Shown here one piece after another: positions 1 through 8,836 of a DNA stretch of 50,190 bases. Positions within the stretch are counted from its first letter, which is position 1; each line of letters starts with the position of its first letter. The stretch covers positions 1-50,190 of the forward strand of contig JANXVE010000066.1 in NCBI GenBank assembly GCA_025351825.1, read 5' to 3'. This DNA is from Chamaesiphon sp. 341R_metabat_111 (GTDB lineage Bacteria > Cyanobacteriota > Cyanobacteriia > Cyanobacteriales > Chamaesiphonaceae). Position numbers and translations under genes: made by a program. Under the pieces are notes generated by a model. It did no database searches. It was not told the origin of the DNA and was given only the letters and a program-made list of their open reading frames with translations.

Positions 1-131
1 GACCTCTTGCGTGAATCCAGAATTGCTCATACTTTGACCAGTTAATTAAAATCTAAAAGTCGTATTGCCAACAACTAACAACTAGTAACTAACAACTAAA
101 ACACTATGATTTGACATTCGCGCAAGAGGTC
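1..131. mobile_element. MITE-like element with 16-bp terminal inverted repeats
   Basis: Bases 1-16 (gacctcttgcgtgaat) and 116-131 form an inverted repeat matching at 15 of 16 positions. The 99 bp between them have no open frame and contain an AT-rich tract of aacaacta-like short repeats (about 68-105). The ends resemble those I associate with cyanobacterial insertion sequences of the IS5 group, but that assignment is from memory. The left end coincides with the window start, so a target-site duplication cannot be checked and the element could be the end of something larger. Confidence 0.5.
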
Positions 132-315
132 TAATAGTTAAACCATGATTTAGACAGTCGTATCGTTGGCGAACCCTACCGTAGGTAATCGCCCACTCTG
201 GCATTGATGACACGATCGAGACTACCACCCGACTTTTCAGATTTGCCTGCTGCTACCAATAGTTTTGAATTAAGATTGAGTAGTATAGGTCTTTAACAAC
301 CAGGGTTATTTTCTG
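132..315. other. Intergenic leader of the first histidine kinase
   Basis: No gene is visible here. It holds a short palindromic motif (cctaccgtagg, about 175-185) and the presumed promoter region of the downstream kinase. I see no convincing -35/-10 pair or riboswitch fold. Confidence 0.4.
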
Positions 316-3141
316 ATGTCTTCAGACCAGCAAATGGCTAGCATTTTTGTCAAGGGTAGTGAAATCGCCAAGCTGATGGACGATCGTCTGAAAATTATCA
401 TCGCTGATGACGATGCTGTGATGCGGGATTATTTACAGCAGTTGTTGAGTGAGTCTTATCGGGTAGAGACTGTGGCGGATGGTGTGGAAGCGATCGCGGC
501 GATTCGGCAGAGCCGACGCTACGAGATCGATCTTCAGCCACCAGATTTGGTATTGACAGATGTGGTGATGCCCAATCTAGATGGCTTGGAGTTGTTGCGA
601 TCGATCCGCGCTAATCCATCAACTCATGATCTACCCGTCATCCTGTTATCCGCCCATGCTGATGAAGACTCCCGCATCGCTGGACTCGAAGCTGGTGCGG
701 ATGATTATATAACCAAGCCTTTTTCCGCGCGCGAACTAGTAGCGCGGGTGGCTGCTACGCTCAAATTAGCTCGACTTCGCCGGAGTGTACGCGATCGATC
801 CAGCAGCCCACAGGACAACGCCGAATTGGGCGACTCGCTCGACCGATGGCGATCGACCGATATTGGCGATCGCCAGCAGACCGAAGCTGCCCTGCGAATA
901 TCGGAGCAGAAATATCGATCGCTGTTTGATTCGATCGATGAAGGCTTTTGCACGATCGAAGTTTTGTTTGACGAAAACGAAACCGCCTATGACTACCGCT
1001 TTCTAGAGGTCAATGCAGCATTTGAAGCGCAAAGTGGGTTAGTCGCTGCTGCTGGGAAAACGAGTCTCGAACTCGTCCCCGATCTCGAACCTCAGTGGGC
1101 AGAGCAATACGGTCGGGTGGCGAAATCTGGCAATGCAGACAGATTTGAAGCCAAAGTGCCTTCGATGAACCGGATCTTTGATATTTTCGCCTTTCCCAGC
1201 AACGCATCTGGTGAGAATGTCATCGCCGTTGTGTTTAACGACATCACCGATCGCAAACGCACCGAGATCGACACCCAAACCAATTTGGCGATCGCCCTCG
1301 AAGCCGCACACATGGGAACCTGGTATCTGGATGTCCAGCGAGATCCCTATCCCGTCCGCTCCCTGCGCCACGATCGGATTTTTGGCTATGATTCGATCCA
1401 ACCGAAATGGGGGCAGGAAATTGCCAGACGGAACGTATTCCCTGACGATCTGCCGATTTTCGATGCCGCTTTCGATCGGGCGATGGCAACGGGAGAACTC
1501 GATTGTGAAGTCCGCATCTGCTGGTCGGATGGGAGCATTCATTGGATGTCCGCGCGGGGAATATTTGAACTCGATGGAGAGGGCGAGATCGTCTCTGGTT
1601 GCGGCGTAAATTTTGACATTACCGATCGCAAACTAGCCGAACAAAAAATCCAACAGCAAGCCAGCTTACTAGATATTGCCTCTGATGCGATTTTCGTGCA
1701 TGACTTAGAACACCAGATCCTGTACTGGAACCAAGGATCAGAGCGATTGTACGGGTGGACGGCGGCAGAAGCAAGCGGTCGAGATGCGCGCGAACTGTTG
1801 CGGGAAGATCCCGCCCAAATGGCGGAAGTTAAACGATTGCTCCTAACTGTGGGCGAGTGGCGCGGCGAGATCGACAAAGTGACTAAAGCAGGTGCCCAAG
1901 TCATCGTCGAGGGACGCTTGACGTTAATGCGGGATGAGTTGGGACAACCCAAATGGATTCTGTGTGTCAATACCAATATTACTGCCAAAAAAAGCCTAGA
2001 AAGCCAGTTTTACCACGCTCAACGCCTAGAGAGTTTGGGCACCCTCGCTAGCGGCATCGCTCACGATCTCAACAATGTCCTCACCCCAATACTAGCCTTT
2101 GCCCAAATCCTCCGAATGCAGCCAGGGCGAGACACCAAAACCCAAGAGCGGCTGCAAATTATCGAAGATAGTGCCCGTCGCGGTGCGGAGATGGTCGCGC
2201 AAATCCTCACCTTCGCACGGGGAGCTATCGGCAAACCGATCGTGCTCCAGGTAAATCATCTGCTGCGAGATCTCGTGACAGTCGCCCGCCAAACTTTCCC
2301 CAAATCGATCGACATCAGCTATTATCTCCCCGAACAGCTCTGGCTGGTAACAGGCGATGCCACCCAGTTGCATCAAGTCTTTCTCAACCTCTGCGTCAAT
2401 GCCCGCGATGCCATGCCGCACGGCGGCAGACTGCGGATTACTGCCGAAAACCACCCGATCGACGAAATGTTCGCACGGCTCAATCTCAACGTCAGTGCTG
2501 GCAACTACATCTTAGTAAAGATCTCCGATACGGGAACTGGCATTCCACCAGAAATCCTCGATCGGATTTTCGATCCCTTTTTTACCACCAAACCGATCGG
2601 CGAAGGGACTGGACTAGGATTGGCTACCGTCATGGGCATCGTCAACAACCACGGCGGTTTCGTCCGCGTCGATAGTACTGTCGGACAAGGCACCGAGTTT
2701 AAAATTTATCTACCTGCCACTACTGACGGCAAAACCACTGACACTCGATCGAGTTCGGAGCTACCCACTGGTAACGGCGAACCGATCCTGATTGTAGACG
2801 ACGACCCCGCCGTGCGCGATGCCAATCGATCGCTCCTCGAAGAGTATAACTACCGGACGCTCATTGCCAACGATGGCATCGAAGCAATAGCTCTCTACGC
2901 TCAACAGATCCAGGCGATCGATCTAGTCTTAATCGATGCGATGATGCCCAATGCTGGCGGCACGATCGCCATCCGCGCCATCCGCCAGATGAATCCCCAG
3001 GTCAAAGTCGTGGCGATGAGTGGACTATCATCCAACCAAGCATCGACGATCGAAGCTGGGGCAAAGGTATTTTTATCCAAGCCTTACCAGCTCGCCGATC
3101 TGTTGAGAGCGATCTCTGAATTGTTGACTGGTGGGGGGTGA
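316..3141 (+). CDS. Hybrid sensor histidine kinase: receiver-PAS-PAS-PAS-HisKA-HATPase-receiver
   Basis: This is a cytoplasmic phosphorelay protein of 941 aa with no membrane segment. The N-terminal receiver (about 26-150) has the acidic pair at D31/D32, phosphoacceptor D82 in LTDVVMPNLDG and K134 in YITKPF. Three PAS domains follow (about 197-315, 325-445, 450-565), each ending in the linker DIT/NIT-D/A-(R/K)K typical of PAS-PAC units. The kinase core has the H box GIAHDLNNVLTPI, an N box (NLCVNARDAMP), G1 SDTGTGIP and G2 GEGTGLGLA, the HK4-like hybrid type. A second receiver lies at about 800-940 (ILIVDDDPAVRD, LIDAMMPN). The ATG at 316 has only a weak ribosome site; Met7 and Met21 are alternatives, and Met21 lies just before the receiver. 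Its N-terminal receiver is close at DNA level to that of the kinase at 4291, indicating duplication. The signal sensed is not evident. Confidence 0.93.
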   Translation: MSSDQQMASIFVKGSEIAKLMDDRLKIIIADDDAVMRDYLQQLLSESYRVETVADGVEAIAAIRQSRRYEIDLQPPDLVLTDVVMPNLDGLELLRSIRANPSTHDLPVILLSAHADEDSRIAGLEAGADDYITKPFSARELVARVAATLKLARLRRSVRDRSSSPQDNAELGDSLDRWRSTDIGDRQQTEAALRISEQKYRSLFDSIDEGFCTIEVLFDENETAYDYRFLEVNAAFEAQSGLVAAAGKTSLELVPDLEPQWAEQYGRVAKSGNADRFEAKVPSMNRIFDIFAFPSNASGENVIAVVFNDITDRKRTEIDTQTNLAIALEAAHMGTWYLDVQRDPYPVRSLRHDRIFGYDSIQPKWGQEIARRNVFPDDLPIFDAAFDRAMATGELDCEVRICWSDGSIHWMSARGIFELDGEGEIVSGCGVNFDITDRKLAEQKIQQQASLLDIASDAIFVHDLEHQILYWNQGSERLYGWTAAEASGRDARELLREDPAQMAEVKRLLLTVGEWRGEIDKVTKAGAQVIVEGRLTLMRDELGQPKWILCVNTNITAKKSLESQFYHAQRLESLGTLASGIAHDLNNVLTPILAFAQILRMQPGRDTKTQERLQIIEDSARRGAEMVAQILTFARGAIGKPIVLQVNHLLRDLVTVARQTFPKSIDISYYLPEQLWLVTGDATQLHQVFLNLCVNARDAMPHGGRLRITAENHPIDEMFARLNLNVSAGNYILVKISDTGTGIPPEILDRIFDPFFTTKPIGEGTGLGLATVMGIVNNHGGFVRVDSTVGQGTEFKIYLPATTDGKTTDTRSSSELPTGNGEPILIVDDDPAVRDANRSLLEEYNYRTLIANDGIEAIALYAQQIQAIDLVLIDAMMPNAGGTIAIRAIRQMNPQVKVVAMSGLSSNQASTIEAGAKVFLSKPYQLADLLRAISELLTGGG

Positions 3142-3251
3142 TGCAATACTGCTCGGTTAAGCCAAAATCATAGATTAACCTCAGTTCAGGATCGGAAAAG
3201 CCTAGAGACTGGAAATCGGCAGCGGGTCAAGAACGAAGCCAATATCCTTAA

Positions 3252-3284
3252 CCCGTTGGCGTAGCCTCTCCGACAGGAGAAACT
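3252..3284 (-). repeat. Dispersed cyanobacterial repeat, tacgccaacg family
   Basis: On the minus strand this reads gtcggagaggctacgccaac, matching a family also present at 25810-25840, 26758-26793, 26838-26880 and (diverged) 42975-43020. The core is a short palindrome (tctccgacaggaga) followed by the conserved ggctacgccaacg word. It lies in the gap between the kinase and mazE and is not part of a gene. Confidence 0.55.
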
Positions 3285-3344
3285 GACGTTAGATTAAGCC
3301 CAGCAGCGCATCAGCTTCAACTAGTTGCTTTAGAGCAAATTAGT

Positions 3345-3374
3345 ATTTACAATGTAATTACTCTAACTGTAAAT
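3345..3374 (+). promoter_or_regulatory. Candidate operator/promoter of mazEF
   Basis: An inverted repeat atttaca (3345-3351) ... tgtaaat (3368-3374) sits directly in front of the antitoxin start at 3377. MazE-type antitoxins usually autorepress by binding palindromes in their own promoter, so this is the natural operator candidate. The symmetry is seen in the sequence; the function is inferred. Confidence 0.35.
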
Positions 3375-3376
3375 CC

Positions 3377-3628
3377 ATGGCCACCGTAATTAATGGACGA
3401 GTAATTAAAATCGGCAATTCTCAAGGAATTAGAATCCCCAAACTTTTGCTAGAGCAGAGCGGGATTAAGGAACATGTCAAGATCGAGGTTCGAGATGGTC
3501 GAATCTCGATTGTCCCAGCCGCTCGCGCTCGTAAAGGTTGGGGCAAAGCATTTGCAGCAGAGCCTGACGATCTAAATCTCGATGCTGTTACTGGTACTGC
3601 CTGGGATGCGGAAGAATGGGAATGGTAG
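3377..3628 (+). CDS. mazE: MazE-like antitoxin (AbrB/SpoVT fold)
   Basis: An 83-aa protein. Residues 1-50 match the swapped-hairpin AbrB DNA-binding fold of MazE (VIKIGNSQGIRIPKLLLEQ, then VKIEVRDGRISIVPA). The acidic, tryptophan-rich C-terminus (about 55-83, ending AEEWEW) is the part that in MazE proteins wraps and inhibits the toxin. The gene overlaps the toxin gene by 13 bp, a typical translational coupling of toxin-antitoxin pairs. It should bind its own promoter (see the inverted repeat just upstream). The pair sits between two related histidine kinases. Confidence 0.9.
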   Translation: MATVINGRVIKIGNSQGIRIPKLLLEQSGIKEHVKIEVRDGRISIVPAARARKGWGKAFAAEPDDLNLDAVTGTAWDAEEWEW

Positions 3629-3948
3629 TAGTCAGATTTGATGTGTTTTTGGTGGTGCTAGATCCTACTGTTGGCAGTGAGATTCAAAAAACTCGCCCGT
3701 GCGTGGTAATTTCTCCCGATGAGATGAATCTGCATTTGGCGACCGCGATTGTCGCGCCGATGACGACGAAAGGAAAGCTTTACCCCAGTAGAGTTCCGGT
3801 TTGTTTTGAAGGTAAAGATGGGCTGATTGTGCTAGACCAAATTCGCACGGTAGACAAGACTAGATTAGTCAAAAAACTGGGTACGATTGACGGCGACGAA
3901 CAAAAGGCTCTTTTGAATATCTTGGTGGAGATGTTTAGCGAGGAGTGA
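3616..3948 (+). CDS. mazF: MazF/PemK-family toxin, mRNA interferase
   Basis: A 110-aa protein of the usual MazF length. It has the PemK-like beta-barrel motifs: FDVFLVVLDPTVGSEIQKTRPCVVISPDEMN near the N-terminus (given here as the stretch about residues 8-38, with the RPCVV core), then APMTTKGKLYPSRVPV and LDQIRTVDKTRLVKKLG. Family members cleave single-stranded RNA at short motifs when the antitoxin is degraded; the cleavage motif of this one cannot be predicted. ATG at 3616 lies inside the 3' end of mazE; a second in-frame ATG at 3622 is also possible. Confidence 0.92.
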   Translation: MGMVVVRFDVFLVVLDPTVGSEIQKTRPCVVISPDEMNLHLATAIVAPMTTKGKLYPSRVPVCFEGKDGLIVLDQIRTVDKTRLVKKLGTIDGDEQKALLNILVEMFSEE

Positions 3949-4290
3949 GAGGGTGTTTGAAAAGTACGATCGTAGGTTATTAATCCCCCTGTCTTGTTGC
4001 GCTGTCTTGTCGTTTTTTTATTCGGGGGAACCCCCGAATAAAAACGCCGCTTTTATGTGCGGGGGAACCCCGCCCATAGCGCACCGCTAAATCCCCCTTA
4101 AAAAGGGGGACTTTGACTCTTAAAAGATCGCCATCGTCTATCTCTGATGGGGAAGGGAGCAATTTCTTGAAGTGAGCCTACATATTAGTGGATAATTAGA
4201 AGAATGTTATTTTAGCTATACTCATGCTATCTGCTCCACCGATTCGGGGGAGGCGATCGAGATTTTTGAATTTTGCGAGGATACTGCTAA
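3949..4290. other. Gene-free gap holding repeats
   Basis: This 342-bp gap between mazF and the second kinase holds one copy of the 50-kb window's palindromic repeat family (about 3991-4058), a second small hairpin (gcgggg...ccccgc, about 4059-4072) and a common cyanobacterial hairpin aatcccccttaaaaaggggg (4090-4109). A ribosome-binding sequence gagga lies at about 4276-4280, in front of the ATG at 4291. No coding sequence is apparent. Confidence 0.6.
3991..4058 (-). repeat. Dispersed palindromic repeat, copy A (inverted relative to copies B and C)
   Basis: The core is ttattcggggg aa cccccgaataa, flanked by gtcttgtcg on the left and cgccgcttttatg on the right. Read on the minus strand this is the same order as copies at 18519-18627 and 32656-32750: cataaa-agcggcg, stem, ataaaa, cgacaagac. 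The outer arms seen in the other two copies are not preserved here; only weak G/C pairing remains. The copy follows the mazF stop and could act as a transcription terminator. Confidence 0.65.
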
Positions 4291-7200
4291 ATGTCCGATC
4301 GACAGCTCGAAATGCTCCACGAACTAACCGCGCAATCGTTGAAGATCGACATCGAAGACGCTAATACTGGCGAACGGGCAACCACAGACCAAAATGTCAA
4401 AACTGTAGCCTCACCAGCCCGATTTGGTACCACTGGCACGATCGATGGAGTGGGTGTAGTGCGGCTAGATCCTATCAATCTACTGCCGCCGACCTCGATC
4501 GATCGTTCGAGCATTATCGTCGCGGATGACGATCCGATGATGTGCGATTGTCTACAGCAGTTGTTGAGTCCGGCTTATCAGGTAGAAACTGTAGCCAATG
4601 GTGTAGCTGCGATAGCGGCGATCGATCGCCAGCCGCCGGATTTGGTGCTGGCAGATGTAATGATGCCAAATCTGGATGGCTTGGAGCTGTTGCGATCGAT
4701 CCGTGCTAATCCGGCAACTCAGGATCTACCCGTCATCTTGATATCTGGCTATACGGACGAAGCATCACGGATCGCTGGACTCGAAGCTGGAGCTGATGAT
4801 TATATCGTTAAGCCGTTTTCTGCGAACGAACTAGTCGCGCGGGTGGACGCGACGCTCAAACTAGCCCGACTCCGCCGGAGTGGTAGAGATCGCGAACGGG
4901 CATTACAACAGGAAACCGATACAGCCAGAGCCAATCTCGATCGGATTGTCGCGAATATTAACAATGGCTTTGCAACTGTCGATCGGCAGTGGCGGTATAC
5001 ATACGTCAATAATCGTCTGTTAGAAATCTTCGAGCTGCCGCGTGAGGCAGTTTTGGGCAGACAAGCTTGGGAAGTATTTCCCTCTCAGGTGGGGGTCGAA
5101 TTTTTCGATCTCCTCAGTCAGGCGATGACCGATCGAGTAGAGGCGCAGTTCGAGTATTATTATCACCAGATCGAGTGCTGGGTGGAGCATCGCGTCTATC
5201 CGATCGATGACGGACTGGCGATCTTGATGGCGGATGTGACCGAGCGCAAGCACGCCCAAGAGTCGGTGCGCCAAAGTGAAGAACGGCTGCGGGGCGTGCT
5301 AGATGGTATGGGTGAGGGCTTTGCACTGCTCGCACCCGATTTTACTATTCTCGAACACAACCGCGAAGCCCTTCGCCTCGATGGCCGCCCCCGCGAGGAG
5401 ATCGTCGGCGGCTCGCACTGGGAAGTATTTCCTGGCAGCGAAACCTCGGAACTCGGTCGCCTCCTCAAACAAGCGATGGCCGAGCGCGTGTCAGTGTCGC
5501 TAGAACACCTCTACGCCTGGGAAGAGAATCGCGCCCTCTGGCTCGAAATGCGCGCCTACCCGACAGATGACGGCTTGCTGGCGGTGTTTTGGCGAGATGT
5601 GACCGACCGCCGGAAGGTGCAAGAATCCTTGCGTGAGTCGGAAGCAAACTACCGCACGCTGTTTGATTCGATCGATGAGGGCTTCTGTATTGTGGAAATG
5701 CTGTTTGATGCCCAGGATCGACCAGTCGATTATCGATTCATACAAGCAAATCCCGCATTTATCGGGCTGACGGGATTTCCCGCAGACGCACTGGGCAAAA
5801 GGGTGCGCGAACTAGTGCCCGATCTCGAAGAATTTTGGTTTGAAACTTATGGCAAGGTTGCGCTGACGGGGGAAGGGGTGCGATTTGAGAACTATTCCGC
5901 ACCGATGAACCGTTGGTTTGATGTTTATGCTACACGGGTTGGCGATGTTGCTAGCCGCCGCGTCGCGATCGTGTTTGACAACATCACGGAGCGCAAACAA
6001 TTAGAAAAAATTTCGCAGCTCGCTGCGAAATTGGATGCTTTTCGGATCGCCCTCGCCGATGCTCTGCGCCCACTTGCCAATCCAGTCGAGATTCAAGCTA
6101 CTGCTAGTCGCATATTGGGCGAGTACCTGGGTGCGAATCGGGTGGTGTACTTTGAGATTCGCGGTACCGATTATGTAGTCGAGCGCGATTATGTCAATGG
6201 TGTGATGCCACTGAGCGGCAGCTATCCGATCGATTCGTTCAGCCCCAAGGTACTAGCGGCACACCGCGCGGGACGCACTGTAGCCGTATTCGATCTAGCT
6301 GCCGATTCCGACCTGTCCCCAGAGCAGCAAGCGGCCTATGCGGCGATTGGGAATGCTGCTCTGATCGATGTTCCCCTAGTCAAAAACGGCGAATTCATCG
6401 CGGGATTGGCAGTTCACGTATCCCAGCCGCGCGAGTGGACACCAGACGAGATAACCCTGTGTGAAGAGGTTGCCGAGCGGACGTTGGCAGCGATCGAACG
6501 CGCTCGTGCCGAAGCCGCAGTTGCCGCCAATCTCCGCGATACCCAACTGCTGCGCGAACTCGGCGCACAACTGGTAAGCGAAGACGATATCGACACCCTC
6601 TATCGCGAGATTTTGGCTACCGCGATCGCCCTGACTGGTGCAGATGCTGGCACGATGCAAATGCTCGACGAGAACACTCAAGATCTGTGCTTCCTTGCCT
6701 CCCAAAACATCGAGCCAGCCATAATCGAACATTTCGCGCGAGTGAATGTCAGTTCGGATACCTCCTGCGGGCGCGCCCTGCGGCAGGGGACTCGGATATT
6801 TGTGGACTTCGACGCACCCGACAGCCCAGATCCTGACGGTTCGATGCGGCTGCATCTAGAGGCAGGCTTATTATGCGCTCAGTCTACCCCCTTAATTTCC
6901 CGCACGGGCAAACCGATCGGCATGGTTTCCACCCATTGGCGCACTCGCCACCAACCGAGCGTTCGCGAATCACAGTTGCTAGATTTACTCGCCCGTCAAG
7001 CCACCGATCTCATCGAACAGCGACAAACTACCCTAGCATTGCGCGATCGCGAAGCACAGTTGCGCCTAGCCACCGAAGCATCCAAATTGGGCATGTGGTT
7101 TTGGAATCTCGAAAGCGACACCCTCACCTGGACGGAACAGTGTAAAGCGATCTTTGGTTTACCTGCTGATGCGGAGATGTCATACGAAATTTTTCTCGCC

Positions 7201-8175
7201 GCGCTCCATCCCGACGATCGTCAGCCCACGCAGGATGCCGTAACTCGATCGATCGTCGAGCGTATAGATTACGATATCGAATTCCGCACCTGTTGGCCGG
7301 ATGGGACGGTACGATGGGCCGCGTCTAAAGGTTCTTGCACCTACGATCCGGCTGGTACGCCGATCCAGATGCTAGGGGTCGCGCTCGATATCACCGATCG
7401 CAAACGGGCTGAGGAAGCTCTTGCCGAACGCGCTCGCCAACTCGCCGATCTCAATAGTCGCCTCGCCCAATCCGAGATCCAGCTCCAAGAGCGCAATCAA
7501 GAGCTAAATAGCTTCGTCCACATCGTCTCCCACGACCTCAAAGCACCCCTGCGCGCCGTTAGCAATCTGTCCGTCTGGATCGAAGAAGATTTGGAAGGCA
7601 CAGTTTCGGCAAATACCACCGAGCAGATTCATCTGCTCAGAGGTCGGGTGCAGCGGATGGAAGGGATGATCGATGGACTGCTCGAATATGCTCGCCTCGG
7701 TCGCCAAGATAGTCAGCTAGAGCTAGTCTCAGTTGCCGATTTAGTGACTGAAGTTATCGAATCAATCGCACCACCACCGACATTTGCGATTAGTATTGCC
7801 GCCGAGCTGCCCACCCTCGCCGCCAATCGACTGCTACTATCTCAAGTCTTCGCCAACCTGATTAGCAATGCCTTCAAACATCACAACAGATCCGATGGTT
7901 CCATCCGCATCTCCAGTCGAGAGCTAGGCGAACTTTATGAATTTGCCGTAACTGATGATGGCCCAGGCATCGCACCCGAATATCGCGATCGAGTCTTCGT
8001 GATTTTCCAATCCGCAAACGCTCAAAAACATCCCGACAGCACAGGTATCGGTCTAAGCATCGTCAAAAAAATCGTCGAAACCGCTGGCGGTCGGATTTGG
8101 CTAGAGTCAGAACTGGGTCGGGGTACCACCTTTTACTTTACTTGGCCGAGGGATTATGATTCGATTGGTGGTTGA
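4291..8175 (+). CDS. Receiver-PAS3-GAF2-PAS histidine kinase (phytochrome-type kinase core)
   Basis: A 1294-aa soluble sensor kinase. After about 65 poorly conserved residues comes a receiver (VADDDPMM, phosphoacceptor in LADVMMPNLDG, lysine in YIVKPF). Then three PAS domains begin at about 215, 335 and 450, the third sharing FDSIDEGFC with the first PAS of the kinase at 316. Two GAF domains lie at about 585-740 and 755-905, followed by a PAS_3-like domain (about 920-1045, MWFWNLESDTLTW) and a kinase core with H box FVHIVSHDLKAPLRA, N box VFANLISNAFKH, G1 DDGPGIAP and G2 TGIGLSIVKK. No output domain follows. A gagga ribosome site precedes ATG 4291. The 3' end overlaps the convergent ycf66-like gene by 22 bp. 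No chromophore-binding cysteine motif stands out, so light sensing is not claimed. Confidence 0.93.
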   Translation: MSDRQLEMLHELTAQSLKIDIEDANTGERATTDQNVKTVASPARFGTTGTIDGVGVVRLDPINLLPPTSIDRSSIIVADDDPMMCDCLQQLLSPAYQVETVANGVAAIAAIDRQPPDLVLADVMMPNLDGLELLRSIRANPATQDLPVILISGYTDEASRIAGLEAGADDYIVKPFSANELVARVDATLKLARLRRSGRDRERALQQETDTARANLDRIVANINNGFATVDRQWRYTYVNNRLLEIFELPREAVLGRQAWEVFPSQVGVEFFDLLSQAMTDRVEAQFEYYYHQIECWVEHRVYPIDDGLAILMADVTERKHAQESVRQSEERLRGVLDGMGEGFALLAPDFTILEHNREALRLDGRPREEIVGGSHWEVFPGSETSELGRLLKQAMAERVSVSLEHLYAWEENRALWLEMRAYPTDDGLLAVFWRDVTDRRKVQESLRESEANYRTLFDSIDEGFCIVEMLFDAQDRPVDYRFIQANPAFIGLTGFPADALGKRVRELVPDLEEFWFETYGKVALTGEGVRFENYSAPMNRWFDVYATRVGDVASRRVAIVFDNITERKQLEKISQLAAKLDAFRIALADALRPLANPVEIQATASRILGEYLGANRVVYFEIRGTDYVVERDYVNGVMPLSGSYPIDSFSPKVLAAHRAGRTVAVFDLAADSDLSPEQQAAYAAIGNAALIDVPLVKNGEFIAGLAVHVSQPREWTPDEITLCEEVAERTLAAIERARAEAAVAANLRDTQLLRELGAQLVSEDDIDTLYREILATAIALTGADAGTMQMLDENTQDLCFLASQNIEPAIIEHFARVNVSSDTSCGRALRQGTRIFVDFDAPDSPDPDGSMRLHLEAGLLCAQSTPLISRTGKPIGMVSTHWRTRHQPSVRESQLLDLLARQATDLIEQRQTTLALRDREAQLRLATEASKLGMWFWNLESDTLTWTEQCKAIFGLPADAEMSYEIFLAALHPDDRQPTQDAVTRSIVERIDYDIEFRTCWPDGTVRWAASKGSCTYDPAGTPIQMLGVALDITDRKRAEEALAERARQLADLNSRLAQSEIQLQERNQELNSFVHIVSHDLKAPLRAVSNLSVWIEEDLEGTVSANTTEQIHLLRGRVQRMEGMIDGLLEYARLGRQDSQLELVSVADLVTEVIESIAPPPTFAISIAAELPTLAANRLLLSQVFANLISNAFKHHNRSDGSIRISSRELGELYEFAVTDDGPGIAPEYRDRVFVIFQSANAQKHPDSTGIGLSIVKKIVETAGGRIWLESELGRGTTFYFTWPRDYDSIGG

Positions 8176-8729
8176 ATTGCGATACCGAGCGGTTTAGCAG
8201 GAGCCGAAGCTGGCTTCACTTCTAGTTTGATCCAGGCTTCTTCTGCCACTTCCACCACAGGATCGGGGGTAGCAGGCTGGGAAATTTGTCGAACTGGTTC
8301 TACTCTACGATTCTCTACAGGTGGCACTTCCTGGCGCATTGATGGTCGAATGGTGGGAGTTTTTGCTGGCGGTTGTGGGACTGGAGTGAAGGTTTCTGCT
8401 GATTTTGGAGCTGATGGCTTGACACCTAGCTTTTCTTTGAGCTTAGTTGTGCTGGGAATCGGTGTTTGCTGGCTGATGGGCACTAATTGACGACGGAGCA
8501 TGAGGGTTTGCCATCCCAACCAACTCAAGAGCGCGACACTAGTTGTTTGCCCCAGCAAAATTCCACCCGTTTCCTGACGCGCATAAATCCAGAGCACTAG
8601 GGCATAGAAAAACCCAACCCCACTCCAGATGAAATCTTGTTTGCGATGGATTTCGGGAAAGAAGAAGGCGGAGATATATAAACCAACGCTACCCGTACCT
8701 ACTAGGACAGCTAAGATATATGCCAGCAT
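8154..8729 (-). CDS. ycf66: Ycf66-family membrane protein
   Basis: A 191-aa protein. Residues 1-85 hold three hydrophobic segments (AYILAVLVGTGSVGLYISAF, a second beginning FIWSGVGFFYALVLWIYA, a third around SVALLSWLGWQTLML), the pattern of the cyanobacterial/plastid Ycf66 family. The rest is a proline- and lysine-rich soluble tail of low complexity. The family's function is unknown. The stop lies 22 bp inside the 3' end of the convergent kinase gene, so each gene's terminal codons are shared in opposite strands. Confidence 0.8.
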   Translation of the reverse strand: MLAYILAVLVGTGSVGLYISAFFFPEIHRKQDFIWSGVGFFYALVLWIYARQETGGILLGQTTSVALLSWLGWQTLMLRRQLVPISQQTPIPSTTKLKEKLGVKPSAPKSAETFTPVPQPPAKTPTIRPSMRQEVPPVENRRVEPVRQISQPATPDPVVEVAEEAWIKLEVKPASAPAKPLGIAIQPPIES

Positions 8730-8756
8730 TTTTTATAGGGGGGTTGGGGACGGGGG

Positions 8757-8833
8757 ATGGGGGGACTGGGAGGTGTGGGAGGTGTGGGAGGAAAGAATAT
8801 AGGTATTCGCCCAACTCCCAACTCCCAACTCCT
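8757..8833. repeat. Short tandem repeats between ycf66-like and DUF3386 genes
   Basis: Two blocks: ggtgtggga units at about 8769-8792 and ctcccaa units at about 8813-8832. These are low-complexity tandem repeats of a kind common in cyanobacterial spacers. The two blocks are partly complementary (G-rich then C-rich) and could fold back on each other as a terminator of the DUF3386 gene. Confidence 0.5.
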
Positions 8834-8836
8834 AAT

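Noticed and set aside
1039-1542. Minus-strand frame of 167 codons
   Set aside because: It lies wholly within the first histidine kinase, antisense to its PAS domains; GC-rich third positions leave such frames open.
4291-8175. Phytochrome or cyanobacteriochrome
   Set aside because: Although the kinase core is phytochrome-like and there are two GAF domains, no C-H or DXCF chromophore motif is present in them.
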